This document shows, piece by piece, positions 16,139-25,585 of a DNA stretch of 64,000 nucleotides. The position numbers and the translations under genes are program-made. The stretch lies in NCBI RefSeq assembly GCF_025947345.1, contig NZ_CP110011.1:868001-932000 (forward strand), written 5' to 3'. The DNA comes from Flavobacterium sp. N502536. GTDB taxonomy: Bacteria; Bacteroidota; Bacteroidia; Flavobacteriales; Flavobacteriaceae. Under the pieces are notes generated by a model. That model had not been told where the DNA came from, made no database searches, and saw only the letters and a list, made by a program, of their open reading frames with translations. Within the stretch, counting starts at the first letter, position 1. Each line of letters starts with the position of its first letter.

Positions 16139-18664
16139 ATGGAAGGTTTTCTTTTAGCCCTGATATTTTGTTTTTTATTTTATATCCTTAATACCATAAA
16201 AGGACGTTTTGATCATCTTGAAGAGGATATTCAAAAACTCAGTAAAAAACTTGATTTATTAAAAACAGCTGAAAAAACAACTGAAAATATTTCGGTTGCT
16301 CCAATTCCGGTTGTCAAAAAAGAAGATTTTAGGACAATCCCGGAACAATCCAATCCAAATATTCCTGAACCTGTTCAACCCAAAGTGGTCGAGGAAAAAA
16401 TTCCTATCGCAACGCCAACAGAAGAAATTAAGGAATCAGAACCTGAAAAGCCACTAACTCCCGCAGCAATACAAGCTGCTTCAACAGTAGAAAAAACAAC
16501 TCCGCAACAGCTTACTCCTGTAGCACCTGAAAAATCATTCTGGGAAAATTTCAAAGAAAAAAATCCGGATCTGGAAAAATTTATCGGAGAGAACTTAATT
16601 AATAAAATCGGAATTTTAATTCTCGTTTTAGGAATAAGCTATTTTGTAAAATATGCTATCGACAAAGACTGGATTAACGAACCTGCACGTGTGGGAATTG
16701 GTATTTTATCCGGAGCGCTGGTTATGGGAATTGCGCATAAATTGCGTAAAAACTATGCGGCATTCAGCTCTGTTATCGTTGCAGGAGCCATCGCCATTTT
16801 TTATTTCACCATTGGAATTGCCTTTCACGATTATCAACTGTTCAATCAAACGGTTGCTTTTAGTATCATGGTAATCATTACAGCTTTTAGCGCCTTAATT
16901 TCTTTATCGTATGACAGAATCGAGTTGGCCGTACTTTCGCTTATCGGAGGTTTCGCGGTTCCGTTTATGGTTAGTACCGGCGCAGGAAACTACGTTGTTC
17001 TGTTTACTTATATTGCTATTTTGAACATCGGAATTCTGGCTATCGCCTCTTATAAAAAATGGAATCTGGTTAATATTCTCTCTTATATCTTTACTGTCTT
17101 ATTGTTTGCAGCGTGGCTATCGAAGGATTTAAAATCAGATCAACCACATTACGCCGGAGGTTTCCTCTTTGCATTCCTCTTCTACTTTATCTTTATTTTA
17201 ATGAATATCATTAACAATATCAGATCAAAAGGCGAATTTTCACGTACCCAACTTACGATCCTCGCGAGCAATACGTTTTTGTTTTATGCCGCCGGAATGG
17301 CTATTTTAGCTTCTTATCATAGTGAATTAAGGGGCTTGTTTACCACTGCTTTGGCGTTCTTAAATTTAATCTACGCCTGGTTTTTGTACAAAAAATTCGA
17401 ACTCGACCAAAAAGCAGCCTACCTGCTTATCGGACTAACCCTTACTTTTGTCACATTAGCGATCCCTATCCAGTTTGAAGGAAATTATATCACGTTATTC
17501 TGGGCTACAGAAGCTGTTTTATTGCTGTGGCTGGCACAAAAATCAAAAATAACAAGTTATCGATTTGGTGCAGTAATTGTTCACATCTTAATGATTTTCA
17601 GTCTGATCATGGACTGGAATCATTACTACAACAATAATCTGCCTTTAAACATCGTCCTAAATCCAATTTTTATAACGGGTGTTTTTGCTGTGGCTTCTTT
17701 GTTTGCCATTTGGTATTTGTTAAAAAATGAAACCGAAGATTCCACCCTCTTCAATATCACTTTCAATCCGGAAACCTACAAGAAATTTATTGCAACTGTG
17801 GCTATTACAATAGGCTATTTTACCGGTTTGTTTGAAGTTATTTTTCAATCCAATCAGTATATCGAAAACCTGTACAGTGCGATTGCATTCCCTATTTTAT
17901 ATCACTTATTGTTCTCGGCCATATTTACATCATTTTTGATCCGAAAAAAAACAGAAACAGGATATCAGGGCGCTTTACTAATAGCTCTTTCAAATATTGT
18001 TTTATTCACCTTCTGGTTTTCCAATTATCCATTTTTTGAACACAGAGACCTTGTTACTACGGGAACTGGCACATCCATTGCTTTTTATCTTCATTATATT
18101 TCGCTGCTTATCACGATTTATTTTGGCTATCAATTGTTTAAAATTTACAAGAAAGTGGATTTCACTTTTCTTCAGAGCCGATATCTCATCTGGGGTGCCG
18201 CTTTCTTTGTCCTTTACATTACCAGCTCAGAGGTAATGTTGCATGGTCTTGTTGTAATGAATACTCCCGTTACTCCTCATGATTTGCAGACGACCGTATA
18301 TACCAATTACAAATCCAATTTGCCTTATCTGCGTGAATTAATAGCAGCTGACTCTATTCAGCTGGCGAGTATCAAAATAATCAAAACCGGATTTCCTATT
18401 CTTTGGGGTATTCTGGCTTTTGTATTTTTAATTATCGGAATCAAAAAGCAACAAAAATCTTTACGAATAATCGCTTTATCTTTGCTTGGATTGACCATTT
18501 TAAAATTATTTGTATACGATATCAGCAACATTTCCGAAACCGGAAAAATCATATCATTTATCCTTCTGGGAATATTAATTTTAATTATCTCTTTTGTATA
18601 TCAAAAAATCAAAGTGTTAGTTATTGACGAAAACAAGCCAAAAGACACCAATGAAACTAAATAA
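16139..18664 (+). CDS. DUF2339 multi-pass membrane protein
   Basis: This 841-residue protein starts with one membrane segment (MEGFLLALIFCFLFYIL), a short coiled-coil-like stretch (GRFDHLEEDIQKLSKKLDLLK) and a Pro/Glu/Thr-rich linker to about residue 140. At ENLINKIGILILVLGISYFVKYAID the DUF2339 domain begins and continues with about twenty hydrophobic segments to the end. The family is very hydrophobic and of unknown function. The next gene, a DUF3999 protein, starts 14 bases before this one stops; this pairing recurs in other bacteria and suggests that the two products work together in the envelope. Confidence 0.88.
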   Translation: MEGFLLALIFCFLFYILNTIKGRFDHLEEDIQKLSKKLDLLKTAEKTTENISVAPIPVVKKEDFRTIPEQSNPNIPEPVQPKVVEEKIPIATPTEEIKESEPEKPLTPAAIQAASTVEKTTPQQLTPVAPEKSFWENFKEKNPDLEKFIGENLINKIGILILVLGISYFVKYAIDKDWINEPARVGIGILSGALVMGIAHKLRKNYAAFSSVIVAGAIAIFYFTIGIAFHDYQLFNQTVAFSIMVIITAFSALISLSYDRIELAVLSLIGGFAVPFMVSTGAGNYVVLFTYIAILNIGILAIASYKKWNLVNILSYIFTVLLFAAWLSKDLKSDQPHYAGGFLFAFLFYFIFILMNIINNIRSKGEFSRTQLTILASNTFLFYAAGMAILASYHSELRGLFTTALAFLNLIYAWFLYKKFELDQKAAYLLIGLTLTFVTLAIPIQFEGNYITLFWATEAVLLLWLAQKSKITSYRFGAVIVHILMIFSLIMDWNHYYNNNLPLNIVLNPIFITGVFAVASLFAIWYLLKNETEDSTLFNITFNPETYKKFIATVAITIGYFTGLFEVIFQSNQYIENLYSAIAFPILYHLLFSAIFTSFLIRKKTETGYQGALLIALSNIVLFTFWFSNYPFFEHRDLVTTGTGTSIAFYLHYISLLITIYFGYQLFKIYKKVDFTFLQSRYLIWGAAFFVLYITSSEVMLHGLVVMNTPVTPHDLQTTVYTNYKSNLPYLRELIAADSIQLASIKIIKTGFPILWGILAFVFLIIGIKKQQKSLRIIALSLLGLTILKLFVYDISNISETGKIISFILLGILILIISFVYQKIKVLVIDENKPKDTNETK

Positions 18665-19883
18665 ATTTATCTTACTCCTAATTTTTGCCAACCTTTCTTT
18701 CGGGCAATATCAGACTACCGGAAAAATAAAACCCATTTCAGAGCAAGGTTTCCACGAAATTATTTTATCTCCGGAAATTCGATCTTATTCGAAACAAGAT
18801 CTTAGCGATATCCGATTATTTGATTCAAAAGGGAATGAGATTCCGTATTTTATCCAGACGCCTAAAAACATCAGTTTAAACACTTTTGAAACGTATACAA
18901 TTGTCTCCAAAACAACTATTCCTAAAAAAAGTACGACTGTTATCATTGCAATTCCGCCGAATAAAAAACACCATGAGATTTCACTTTTTATTGCAAATTC
19001 TGATGCTGAAAAAAAATACACGGTTTCGGGAAGTGATGATCAAAAAGAATGGTTTGGAATTTCCAATACCCGAATTTTAGACGACCTGAACAGTACGTCG
19101 GAAACCAGTGTTGCCAAAACCATATCCTATCCTTTAAATACCTATCATTACCTAAAAATTGATTTCGACGATCAAAAAACGCTACCGGTTAACATCTTAA
19201 AAGCAGGCAATTTCACCAATCAAATTCAGAGAAATGCTTTACAGGAAATAAGCTCCGGCAAATCAAATACAACAGAAAACCATTCGAAAAAAGAAACACA
19301 AATTCAGACACTTTTTGATGCTCCGCAAATCATCAACCAAATTTCGTTTGAAATTGCAAAACCTGCTTACTACAACCGTAAAGCTGTTTTATACAAAAAA
19401 GTAAAAAGACAGTTAAAACGAAAATCAATAACCACGGAAGAGGAAATCGCAACTTTCGAATTAAATTCAAATGTAAAAAACACTTTTACAATCCCCGAAA
19501 TATTCGAAAAAGAGCTTTTTATAAAAATAGAAAACAACGACAATCAGCCTCTCTCGATTTTAAAAGTGAAGTTCAGTCAGAACCCGCTTTCGATGGTTGC
19601 CGAGTTAAGTTCAATGGAAAATTATGTTCTTAAAACCGGAAACAAATCGATGACTGCTCCGGAATATGATCTTTCTGCTTTTAAAAATAGTATTGCTTCC
19701 AATTTACCACAAACGGCTGTGTACGATATTCAGCAAAAAGCTACCCTAAAAAAACAAAGCGAAAACAAATCTTTCTGGCAACAATCCTGGTTTATGTGGC
19801 TTTGTATTTTGTTTGGAGGTGCTATCCTTTTATTTTTTACAACCAGCCTTGTAAAAGATTTAAAACAGAAAAATGGGCAGTAA
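18651..19883 (+). CDS. DUF3999 family membrane-anchored protein
   Basis: From the ATG at 18651 the protein has 410 residues: a signal peptide (FILLLIFANLSFGQ), a long beta-rich periplasmic part (IILSPEIRSYSKQDLSDIRLFDSKGNEIPYFIQ, YPLNTYHYLKIDFDD), and one C-terminal membrane segment (WFMWLCILFGGAILLFFTTSLV) with a short basic tail. That layout matches DUF3999, the usual partner of DUF2339. The ATG lies 14 bases inside the preceding gene, so translation is probably coupled. An in-frame ATG at 18624 would put 9 polar residues before the signal peptide and is less likely. Confidence 0.82.
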   Translation: MKLNKFILLLIFANLSFGQYQTTGKIKPISEQGFHEIILSPEIRSYSKQDLSDIRLFDSKGNEIPYFIQTPKNISLNTFETYTIVSKTTIPKKSTTVIIAIPPNKKHHEISLFIANSDAEKKYTVSGSDDQKEWFGISNTRILDDLNSTSETSVAKTISYPLNTYHYLKIDFDDQKTLPVNILKAGNFTNQIQRNALQEISSGKSNTTENHSKKETQIQTLFDAPQIINQISFEIAKPAYYNRKAVLYKKVKRQLKRKSITTEEEIATFELNSNVKNTFTIPEIFEKELFIKIENNDNQPLSILKVKFSQNPLSMVAELSSMENYVLKTGNKSMTAPEYDLSAFKNSIASNLPQTAVYDIQQKATLKKQSENKSFWQQSWFMWLCILFGGAILLFFTTSLVKDLKQKNGQ

Positions 19884-19949
19884 ACTTTTCCCGATTTTTA
19901 ATTCTATTTTTCTGACTAAAGCAGAATTCTGTTCCTTTTTTACCAAAAG

Positions 19950-19988
19950 AAAGCAAAAAATAGCGCGAAATTTCGCTCCTGCTTTTTC
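19950..19988 (+). terminator. Probable terminator after the DUF3999 gene
   Basis: AAAGCA and TGCTTTTTC bracket a GCGAAATTTCGC-type palindrome, giving a two-part stem followed by Ts about 65 bases after the stop. Confidence 0.5.
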
Positions 19989-20119
19989 ATTATCGTTAAA
20001 ATAAAATCCAGAAAACACGCACCATACAACGATTAGCCGAAGTTTCTTAAATGTTAACAAAATAGATTTTCAGAAACCATAAATAATTGTATTTTTACGG
20101 TTCAAAATTCAGAAAATAA

Positions 20120-20887
20120 ATGGGCAAAATCATTGCGATTGCTAATCAAAAAGGAGGCGTTGGAAAGACTACTACATCTGTAAATCTTGCTGCCTCATTA
20201 GGTGTTTTAGAGAAAAAAGTATTATTGATCGATGCCGATCCACAAGCCAATGCTACATCTGGCCTTGGGATTGACGTAGAGTCAGTTGAAGCCGGAACGT
20301 ACCAAATCCTGGAACACAGTATAACACCAAAAGAAGCCGTTTTAAAATGTACAGCTCCAAATGTTGATGTGATACCTGCACACATTGACCTTGTTGCCAT
20401 CGAAATCGAATTGGTTGATAAAGAAAACAGAGAGTACATGCTTAAAAAAGCATTGGAAAGTGTGAGAGACGAATATGACTATATCATTATCGACTGTGCA
20501 CCTTCTCTTGGTTTATTAACCCTGAATGCTTTAACAGCGGCTGACTCAGTAGTTATTCCAATTCAATGTGAATATTTTGCACTTGAAGGATTAGGAAAAT
20601 TATTGAACACCATAAAAAGTATTCAAAAAATACACAACCCAGATCTTGACATTGAAGGATTGTTACTAACCATGTACGATTCGAGACTGCGTTTGTCTAA
20701 CCAGGTGGTAGAAGAGGTTCAAAAACACTTTAACGATATGGTTTTTGACACCGTTATTCAGCGAAATGTAAAATTAAGCGAAGCACCAAGTTTTGGAGAA
20801 AGCATCATTAATTATGACGCAACCAGTAAAGGAGCCGTTAATTACATCAATTTAGCTCAGGAGATTATAAAGAAAAACAGCAAATAG
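20120..20887 (+). CDS. parA: Chromosome-partitioning ATPase ParA/Soj
   Basis: This 255-residue protein starts MGKIIAIANQKGGVGKTTTSVNLA, with the deviant Walker A motif KGGVGKTT at residues 11-18. LLIDADPQANATSGLG and YIIIDCAPSLGLLTLNAL provide the switch I-like and Walker B motifs. It is a chromosomal ParA, which binds DNA non-specifically with ATP and is released by ParB to move origins apart. The gene lies 5 bases before parB and heads a conserved Flavobacterium run (parA-parB-DUF5683-dapB-lepB-wbqC). Confidence 0.96.
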   Translation: MGKIIAIANQKGGVGKTTTSVNLAASLGVLEKKVLLIDADPQANATSGLGIDVESVEAGTYQILEHSITPKEAVLKCTAPNVDVIPAHIDLVAIEIELVDKENREYMLKKALESVRDEYDYIIIDCAPSLGLLTLNALTAADSVVIPIQCEYFALEGLGKLLNTIKSIQKIHNPDLDIEGLLLTMYDSRLRLSNQVVEEVQKHFNDMVFDTVIQRNVKLSEAPSFGESIINYDATSKGAVNYINLAQEIIKKNSK

Positions 20888-20892
20888 TTTTT

Positions 20893-21795
20893 ATGACAAA
20901 AGCAATTAAAAAACAAGCCTTAGGAAGAGGATTATCAGCGTTATTAAAAGATCCGGAAAACGACATTACATCAGTAGAAGACAAAAATGCTGACAAGGTT
21001 GTTGGAAATATCATTGAGCTTGAAATAAGTGCTATCGAAATAAATCCGTTTCAGCCCAGAAGCAATTTTAATGAAGAGTCGTTACGTGAATTAGCCACTT
21101 CTATTAGAGAGCTTGGCGTAATTCAGCCTATTACTGTTCGTAAATTAGATTTTAACAAATACCAGCTAATTTCGGGAGAGCGTCGTTTGCGCGCTTCGAC
21201 TTTAGTAGGTTTAACGCATGTTCCGGCCTATATTCGTATTGCCAATGACAACGAATCATTGGTTATGGCTTTGGTTGAAAACATTCAGCGTCATGACTTA
21301 GATCCAATTGAGATCGCACTTTCATACCAGCGTCTGATTGACGAAATTCAACTTACACAGGAGCAAATGAGCGAGCGTGTGGGAAAAAAACGTTCTACTA
21401 TTGCCAATTATTTACGTCTTTTAAAACTGGATCCGATCATTCAAACCGGTATCCGTGATGGTTTTATCAGTATGGGGCACGGTAGAGCGATCATTAATAT
21501 TGAAGACTTAGATGTTCAGACGGATATCTACCAAAAAATAGTAAGTCAGAACTTATCTGTTCGTGAAACCGAAACTTTGGTAAAAAATTACCACGAAAGT
21601 TTAAAACCAAGACCGGAAGGAAAACCTAAAGCGGATTCTTCTTTTATGGTTAGAGAGACACAGAAAAACAGCTTCAACGATTATTTTGGTTCGAAAGTTG
21701 ATATAAAAGTAGCCGGTAACGGTAAAGGAAAAATCACCATTCCTTTTGATTCGGAAGCCGACTTTAACAGAATAATAAAATTAATAAACGGATAG
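20893..21795 (+). CDS. parB: Chromosome-partitioning protein ParB
   Basis: This 300-residue protein contains the ParB/Srx CTPase domain (EISAIEINPFQPRSNFNEESLRELATSIRELGVIQPITVR) with the arginine-rich GERRLRAS motif, then VENIQRHDLDPIEIALSYQRL and a helix-turn-helix for parS (MSERVGKKRSTIANYLRLLKL). The C-terminal dimerisation tail is normal (GKITIPFDSEADFNRIIKLI). It binds parS near the replication origin and works with ParA. Its stop codon TAG shares its last base with the GTG start of the next gene. Confidence 0.96.
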   Translation: MTKAIKKQALGRGLSALLKDPENDITSVEDKNADKVVGNIIELEISAIEINPFQPRSNFNEESLRELATSIRELGVIQPITVRKLDFNKYQLISGERRLRASTLVGLTHVPAYIRIANDNESLVMALVENIQRHDLDPIEIALSYQRLIDEIQLTQEQMSERVGKKRSTIANYLRLLKLDPIIQTGIRDGFISMGHGRAIINIEDLDVQTDIYQKIVSQNLSVRETETLVKNYHESLKPRPEGKPKADSSFMVRETQKNSFNDYFGSKVDIKVAGNGKGKITIPFDSEADFNRIIKLING

Positions 21796-22355
21796 TGAAT
21801 AAAATTGTCCCCATAAGTCTATTGTTCTTTCTCATAGGAACCGTTTCTCTTTTTGCCCAGGTAAAAAAAGACACGGTTTTGGTTGTTAAAGACACTAGCA
21901 AATTGCAGGAAATCGATCCGCTTACGCCTGCAAAAGCAGCGTTCTACTCGGCGATTTTACCTGGTTTAGGTCAGGCTTACAATAAAAAATACTGGAAAAT
22001 TCCTTTAGTTTACGGAGCGATCGGTACGAGTTTATACTTCTATCTCGACAATAATAAAAAATACAACAATTATCGCGACGCCTACAAACGAAGACTGGAA
22101 GGCTTCAATGACGATAACTACAAATTTCTGGACGACAGCAGACTTATTGCGGGTCAGAAATTCTATCAGCGAAACAGGGATTTATCACTATTGTTTGTAG
22201 TTGGTTTTTATGCCCTGAACATCATTGATGCCAATGTTGACGCTGCATTGATTCAGTTTAACGTAAACGAAAGATTATCCTTGCGTCCGGAAATTTATCC
22301 CGACACTGTAACTTTCAAACCAAACGTTGGACTAACTTTTAATTACCACTTTTAA
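21795..22355 (+). CDS. DUF5683 membrane protein with GTG start
   Basis: This 186-residue protein has a signal peptide (KIVPISLLFFLIGTVSLFAQ) starting right at the GTG, which supports the non-ATG start and the one-base overlap with parB (TAGTG). The body carries the DUF5683 signature: PAKAAFYSAILPGLGQAYNKKYWKIPLVYGAIGTSLYFYLDN, then YKRRLEG and RDLSLLFVVGFYALNIIDANVDAALI. It probably sits in the envelope with two or three membrane segments. The function is unknown, but its place between parB and dapB is conserved in flavobacteria as I remember them. Confidence 0.87.
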   Translation: MNKIVPISLLFFLIGTVSLFAQVKKDTVLVVKDTSKLQEIDPLTPAKAAFYSAILPGLGQAYNKKYWKIPLVYGAIGTSLYFYLDNNKKYNNYRDAYKRRLEGFNDDNYKFLDDSRLIAGQKFYQRNRDLSLLFVVGFYALNIIDANVDAALIQFNVNERLSLRPEIYPDTVTFKPNVGLTFNYHF

Positions 22356-22393
22356 ATAACTTCTGTTATTTGAATTTTAAAAAAATACACGAA

Positions 22394-23095
22394 ATGAAAA
22401 TTGCGCTTTTAGGATACGGAAAAATGGGTAAAGTAATCGAGCGAATTGCTTTGGAAAGAGGTCATGAAATTGTTTTGAGAAAAGACGAATTCACTACTTA
22501 TGACGGCCTTTCAACAGCCGATGTCGCTATCGATTTCAGCATCCCGACTGCTGCCGTTGACAATATTTCAAACTGCTTTCATGCTAATGTTCCCGTAGTT
22601 TCAGGAACAACGGGCTGGTTAGAACATTATGACGAAATGGTAACGCTTTGCAACGAAAAGAAAGGCGGTTTTATCTCAAGTTCTAACTTTAGTTTAGGAG
22701 TTAACATTTTCTTTGAACTGAATGAATACCTGGCCAAAATTATGGCTCAGTTTGATTCGTATAAAGTTACGATGGAAGAAATTCATCATACACATAAACT
22801 GGATGCACCAAGCGGTACAGCCATTTCTTTAGCCAAAGGCGTGATCGAAAACAGTAATTATGCCAACTGGACTTTAGACGAAGCCAAAGACAACGAAATT
22901 CATATTGAAGCCAAAAGAATTGGTGAAGTTCCGGGAACTCATACGGTAACTTACGATTCGGCTGTAGACAGCATCGAATTGAAACATACCGCACACAACC
23001 GCGAAGGTTTTGCCCTTGGAGCTGTGATCGCAGCAGAATGGCTTGCCGGAAAAACAGGTATATACTCTATGAAAGACGTATTAAATTTAAAATAA
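22394..23095 (+). CDS. dapB: 4-hydroxy-tetrahydrodipicolinate reductase
   Basis: From the ATG at 22394 the protein has 233 residues and starts MKIALLGYGKMGKVIER, with the nucleotide-binding GYGKMG. An in-frame ATG at 22370 adds eight residues before the conserved start and is less likely. The family signature HHTHKLDAPSGTAISLAKG carries the catalytic His and Lys. GTTGW and SSNFSLGVN are also typical. It reduces the DapA product with NAD(P)H in the lysine and peptidoglycan (diaminopimelate) pathway. The protein is shorter than the E. coli enzyme (273), as usual in Bacteroidota. Confidence 0.96.
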   Translation: MKIALLGYGKMGKVIERIALERGHEIVLRKDEFTTYDGLSTADVAIDFSIPTAAVDNISNCFHANVPVVSGTTGWLEHYDEMVTLCNEKKGGFISSSNFSLGVNIFFELNEYLAKIMAQFDSYKVTMEEIHHTHKLDAPSGTAISLAKGVIENSNYANWTLDEAKDNEIHIEAKRIGEVPGTHTVTYDSAVDSIELKHTAHNREGFALGAVIAAEWLAGKTGIYSMKDVLNLK

Positions 23096-23161
23096 ACAGT
23101 TATAAAAGGTTGAGGTGAATTTCAAACTAGACCCCTGCCCTGAAACTTTAAACAAAATATT

Positions 23162-24714
23162 ATGACACTATATTATTGGTTTGTATTTTTCTTAGCCGTT
23201 CAGATTATTCACTTTCTGGGAACCTGGAAATTATATCAGGCTGCCGGAAGAAAAAGCTGGGAAGCTGCAATTCCGGTTTACAATTCGATTGTTTTGATGA
23301 AAATAATCAGTCGCCCAACCTGGTGGACTTTATTACTTTTCATCCCAATCATTAACCTGATTATGTTTCCTGTTGTTTGGGTAGAAACCTTAAGAACGTT
23401 TGGCAAAAAAACAACTTTAGATACTCTTTTAGGAATCTTCACTTTAGGTTTCTATATCTACTATATCAACTACACTCAAAAATTAGTACACAACGCCGAC
23501 AGAAAATTAACGTCAGAAAATAAAGCAAGCGATACCCTGAGCTCTTTACTTTTTGCAATTATTGTGGCAACACTTGTACATACTTATTTAGTGCAGCCTT
23601 ATACAATCCCTACATCGTCTTTAGAAAAATCATTATTAATTGGTGACTTTTTATTTGTTAGTAAAGTAAATTACGGTCCAAGAGTACCTATGACTACCGT
23701 TGCATTACCGATGGTTCATGACTCTATCCCTTTTGTAAAACAAAAATCTTATTTGAAATGGCCACAATTGCCTTATTTCAGATTACCTGCCTTAGAAAAA
23801 ATAAAACGAACAGATATTGTGGTCTTCAACTGGCCAGTCGATACGGTTCATTATTTCTATGAGCCAAAAGGAAGACCCGGCGTAATCAAACCTATTGATA
23901 AAAAATCGAATTACGTAAAAAGATGTGTAGGTATTCCTGGAGACAGCCTGTCTATTAAAGACGGATTTGTTTTCATCAATGGAAAAAAATTAGTTTTACC
24001 GGAAAGAGCAAAACCGCAATACTCTTATTCAGTAGCCATAGACCCAAAAATACCTATCGATTTTGAATCTTTGGTTAGAGAACTGGATATCACAGACGGA
24101 GCAGGATTTAAAAGCGAAAAAAGAGACACTCTTTATTTCAGAGCTTTAACCGAAGCCAGTGCAGAGCGCCTTAAAAATACACCGGAATTACAGCTGTAAA
24201 AAGAGAAATAGACCGAGGAAATGACAATGCTATTTTCCCTCATATCAACAAATGGAATCAGGATAATTTTGGTCCAATCTATATTCCGGAAGCAGGAAAA
24301 ACAGTTGCCTTAACCAATGAGTCACTGCCTTTTTACAAAGACATTATTACCACTTATGAAGGAAACACTTTGCAGCTGGAAGGTTCTAAGTTCTTAATCA
24401 ATGGTAAACCTGCTACGACTTATACCTTCAAACAAAATTACTATTGGATGATGGGAGACAACCGTCACAATTCCGAAGATAGTCGTTACTGGGGTTACGT
24501 TCCTGAAAATCATATCGTAGGAAAACCGGTTTTCATCTGGATGAGCTGGGATACTAACGGTAAAGGAATCAATAAAATTCGCTGGAGCAGAGTTTTCACG
24601 ACTGTAGATGGCGAAGGTCAGCCTCAATCGTACTTTAAGTATTTCTTATTTATTCTTGCAGCCTATTTTGTTGGAGAATATTTCTGGAGAAAAAGAAAAG
24701 AAAACAAAGCATAA
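23162..24714 (+). pseudogene. lepB: Signal peptidase I, interrupted by a one-base frameshift
   Basis: Two frames together encode one S26 signal peptidase of about 517 residues. The first (23162-24199) has a membrane domain (FFLAVQIIHFLGTWKLYQAAGRKSWEAAIPVY...), a second anchor, the nucleophile region PTSSLEKSLLIGDFLFVSK and the catalytic-lysine box YVKRCVGIPGDSLSIKDG. It ends early after RLKNTPELQL. The second (stop at 24714) continues the family sequence (GITAVKREIDRGNDNA..., MMGDNRHNSEDSRYWGYVP, C-terminal anchor). Adding one G to CCGG at 24182-24185 restores a single frame. Signal peptidase I is normally essential, so a sequencing or assembly error is more likely than a true null allele. 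Confidence 0.88.
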
Positions 24715-24737
24715 AATAAAAAAAGTTATTTTTGTCT

Positions 24738-24784
24738 CAGGTTTCAAGTTTCAGGTACATTCAAAACCTGAAACTTGAAACCTG
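24738..24784. repeat. Perfect 19-bp inverted repeat between lepB and wbqC
   Basis: caggtttcaagtttcaggt (24738-24756) and its exact complement (24766-24784) flank a 9-base loop. The words match those at 8852-8879 and 9053-9092. It may end transcription or act as an RNA processing hairpin within the lepB-wbqC unit. Confidence 0.75.
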
Positions 24785-24805
24785 AAACTTTTAAAGCAAT
24801 TACAG

Positions 24806-25423
24806 ATGAACTCTCTCTTACTTCCTACTTATTTTCCATCGATAAGCCACTTTGCAGTTATGGCCCAATCTGAAAATATTACTTTTGAAATGGAGGATAA
24901 TTTTCAGAAACAAACCAACAGAAACCGTACATACATTTATAGTCCAAACGGGATTCAGTTATTAAACATACCGGTTAAACATTCAAAATCTGCTCATCAG
25001 AAAACAAAAGATGTATTAATCGAGAATGAATTTGACTGGCAAAAACAGCATTTCAAATCATTGGAAGCCGCTTACAGAAGCTCTCCGTTTTTTGAGTTTT
25101 TTGAAGATGATATTCGTCCTGTTTTTGAAAAGCAGCACACTTTTTTAATGGATTTAAATCTTGAGGTACTGGACATCACTACTAAATGTCTGCGCATGAA
25201 ATTAGAGTTCGGCAAAACTACCGAGTACTTTCATGAAGTAGAAAATATCTCTGATTTCAGAGTTTTGGCTAACGGAAAAAGAGACCTTAATGCCTTTGAA
25301 AAATACACTCAGGTTTTTGACGACAAGCATGGTTTCATCAATAATCTAAGTGTTTTGGATTTACTTTTTAATGAAGGTAAATTTGCTATGGATTATTTAA
25401 AAACACAAAAAATACTGGTTTAA
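24806..25423 (+). CDS. WbqC-family protein
   Basis: This 205-residue protein starts MNSLLLPTYFPSISHFAVMAQ, the typical opening of WbqC-like proteins. It continues with RNRTYIYSPNGIQLLNIPVKHSKSAHQKTKDVLI and WQKQHFKSLEAAYRSSPFFEFFEDDI, both conserved in the family. WbqC-like genes lie in O-antigen or glycan loci in some bacteria, but the biochemical role is unproven. In flavobacteria the gene usually follows lepB, as here. A nested inverted-repeat element directly follows the stop codon. Confidence 0.85.
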   Translation: MNSLLLPTYFPSISHFAVMAQSENITFEMEDNFQKQTNRNRTYIYSPNGIQLLNIPVKHSKSAHQKTKDVLIENEFDWQKQHFKSLEAAYRSSPFFEFFEDDIRPVFEKQHTFLMDLNLEVLDITTKCLRMKLEFGKTTEYFHEVENISDFRVLANGKRDLNAFEKYTQVFDDKHGFINNLSVLDLLFNEGKFAMDYLKTQKILV

Positions 25424-25430
25424 GATTTAG

Positions 25431-25554
25431 GTTTAACCGCAAAGAGCGCAAAGATATTCGCAAAGTTCGCAAAGCTTATTTAGTATAGCTTTGCGAACTT
25501 TGTGTTTGTATAAAATCTTATCACTAAAAATCCTTACGGTCTTTAAGGTTAAAC
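25431..25554. repeat. Nested inverted-repeat element, copy 1
   Basis: The outer arms gtttaacc (25431-25438) and ggttaaac (25547-25554) enclose CGCAAAG-type words and a perfect 16-bp inner stem, caaagttcgcaaagct (25461-25476) with its complement (25487-25502), around a 10-base loop. The inner stem and outer words recur at 46975-47090. Both copies sit between the ends of convergent genes, so they may act as bidirectional terminators or be small non-autonomous repeats. Confidence 0.7.
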
Positions 25555-25585
25555 CAACGAGAGATTCTCACCGCTCCTTTTCTGA

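Noticed and set aside
19873..20004. 43-residue frame after the DUF3999 gene
   Set aside because: It overlaps the end of the DUF3999 gene, runs through a terminator-like hairpin, and has no signal or recognisable motif.
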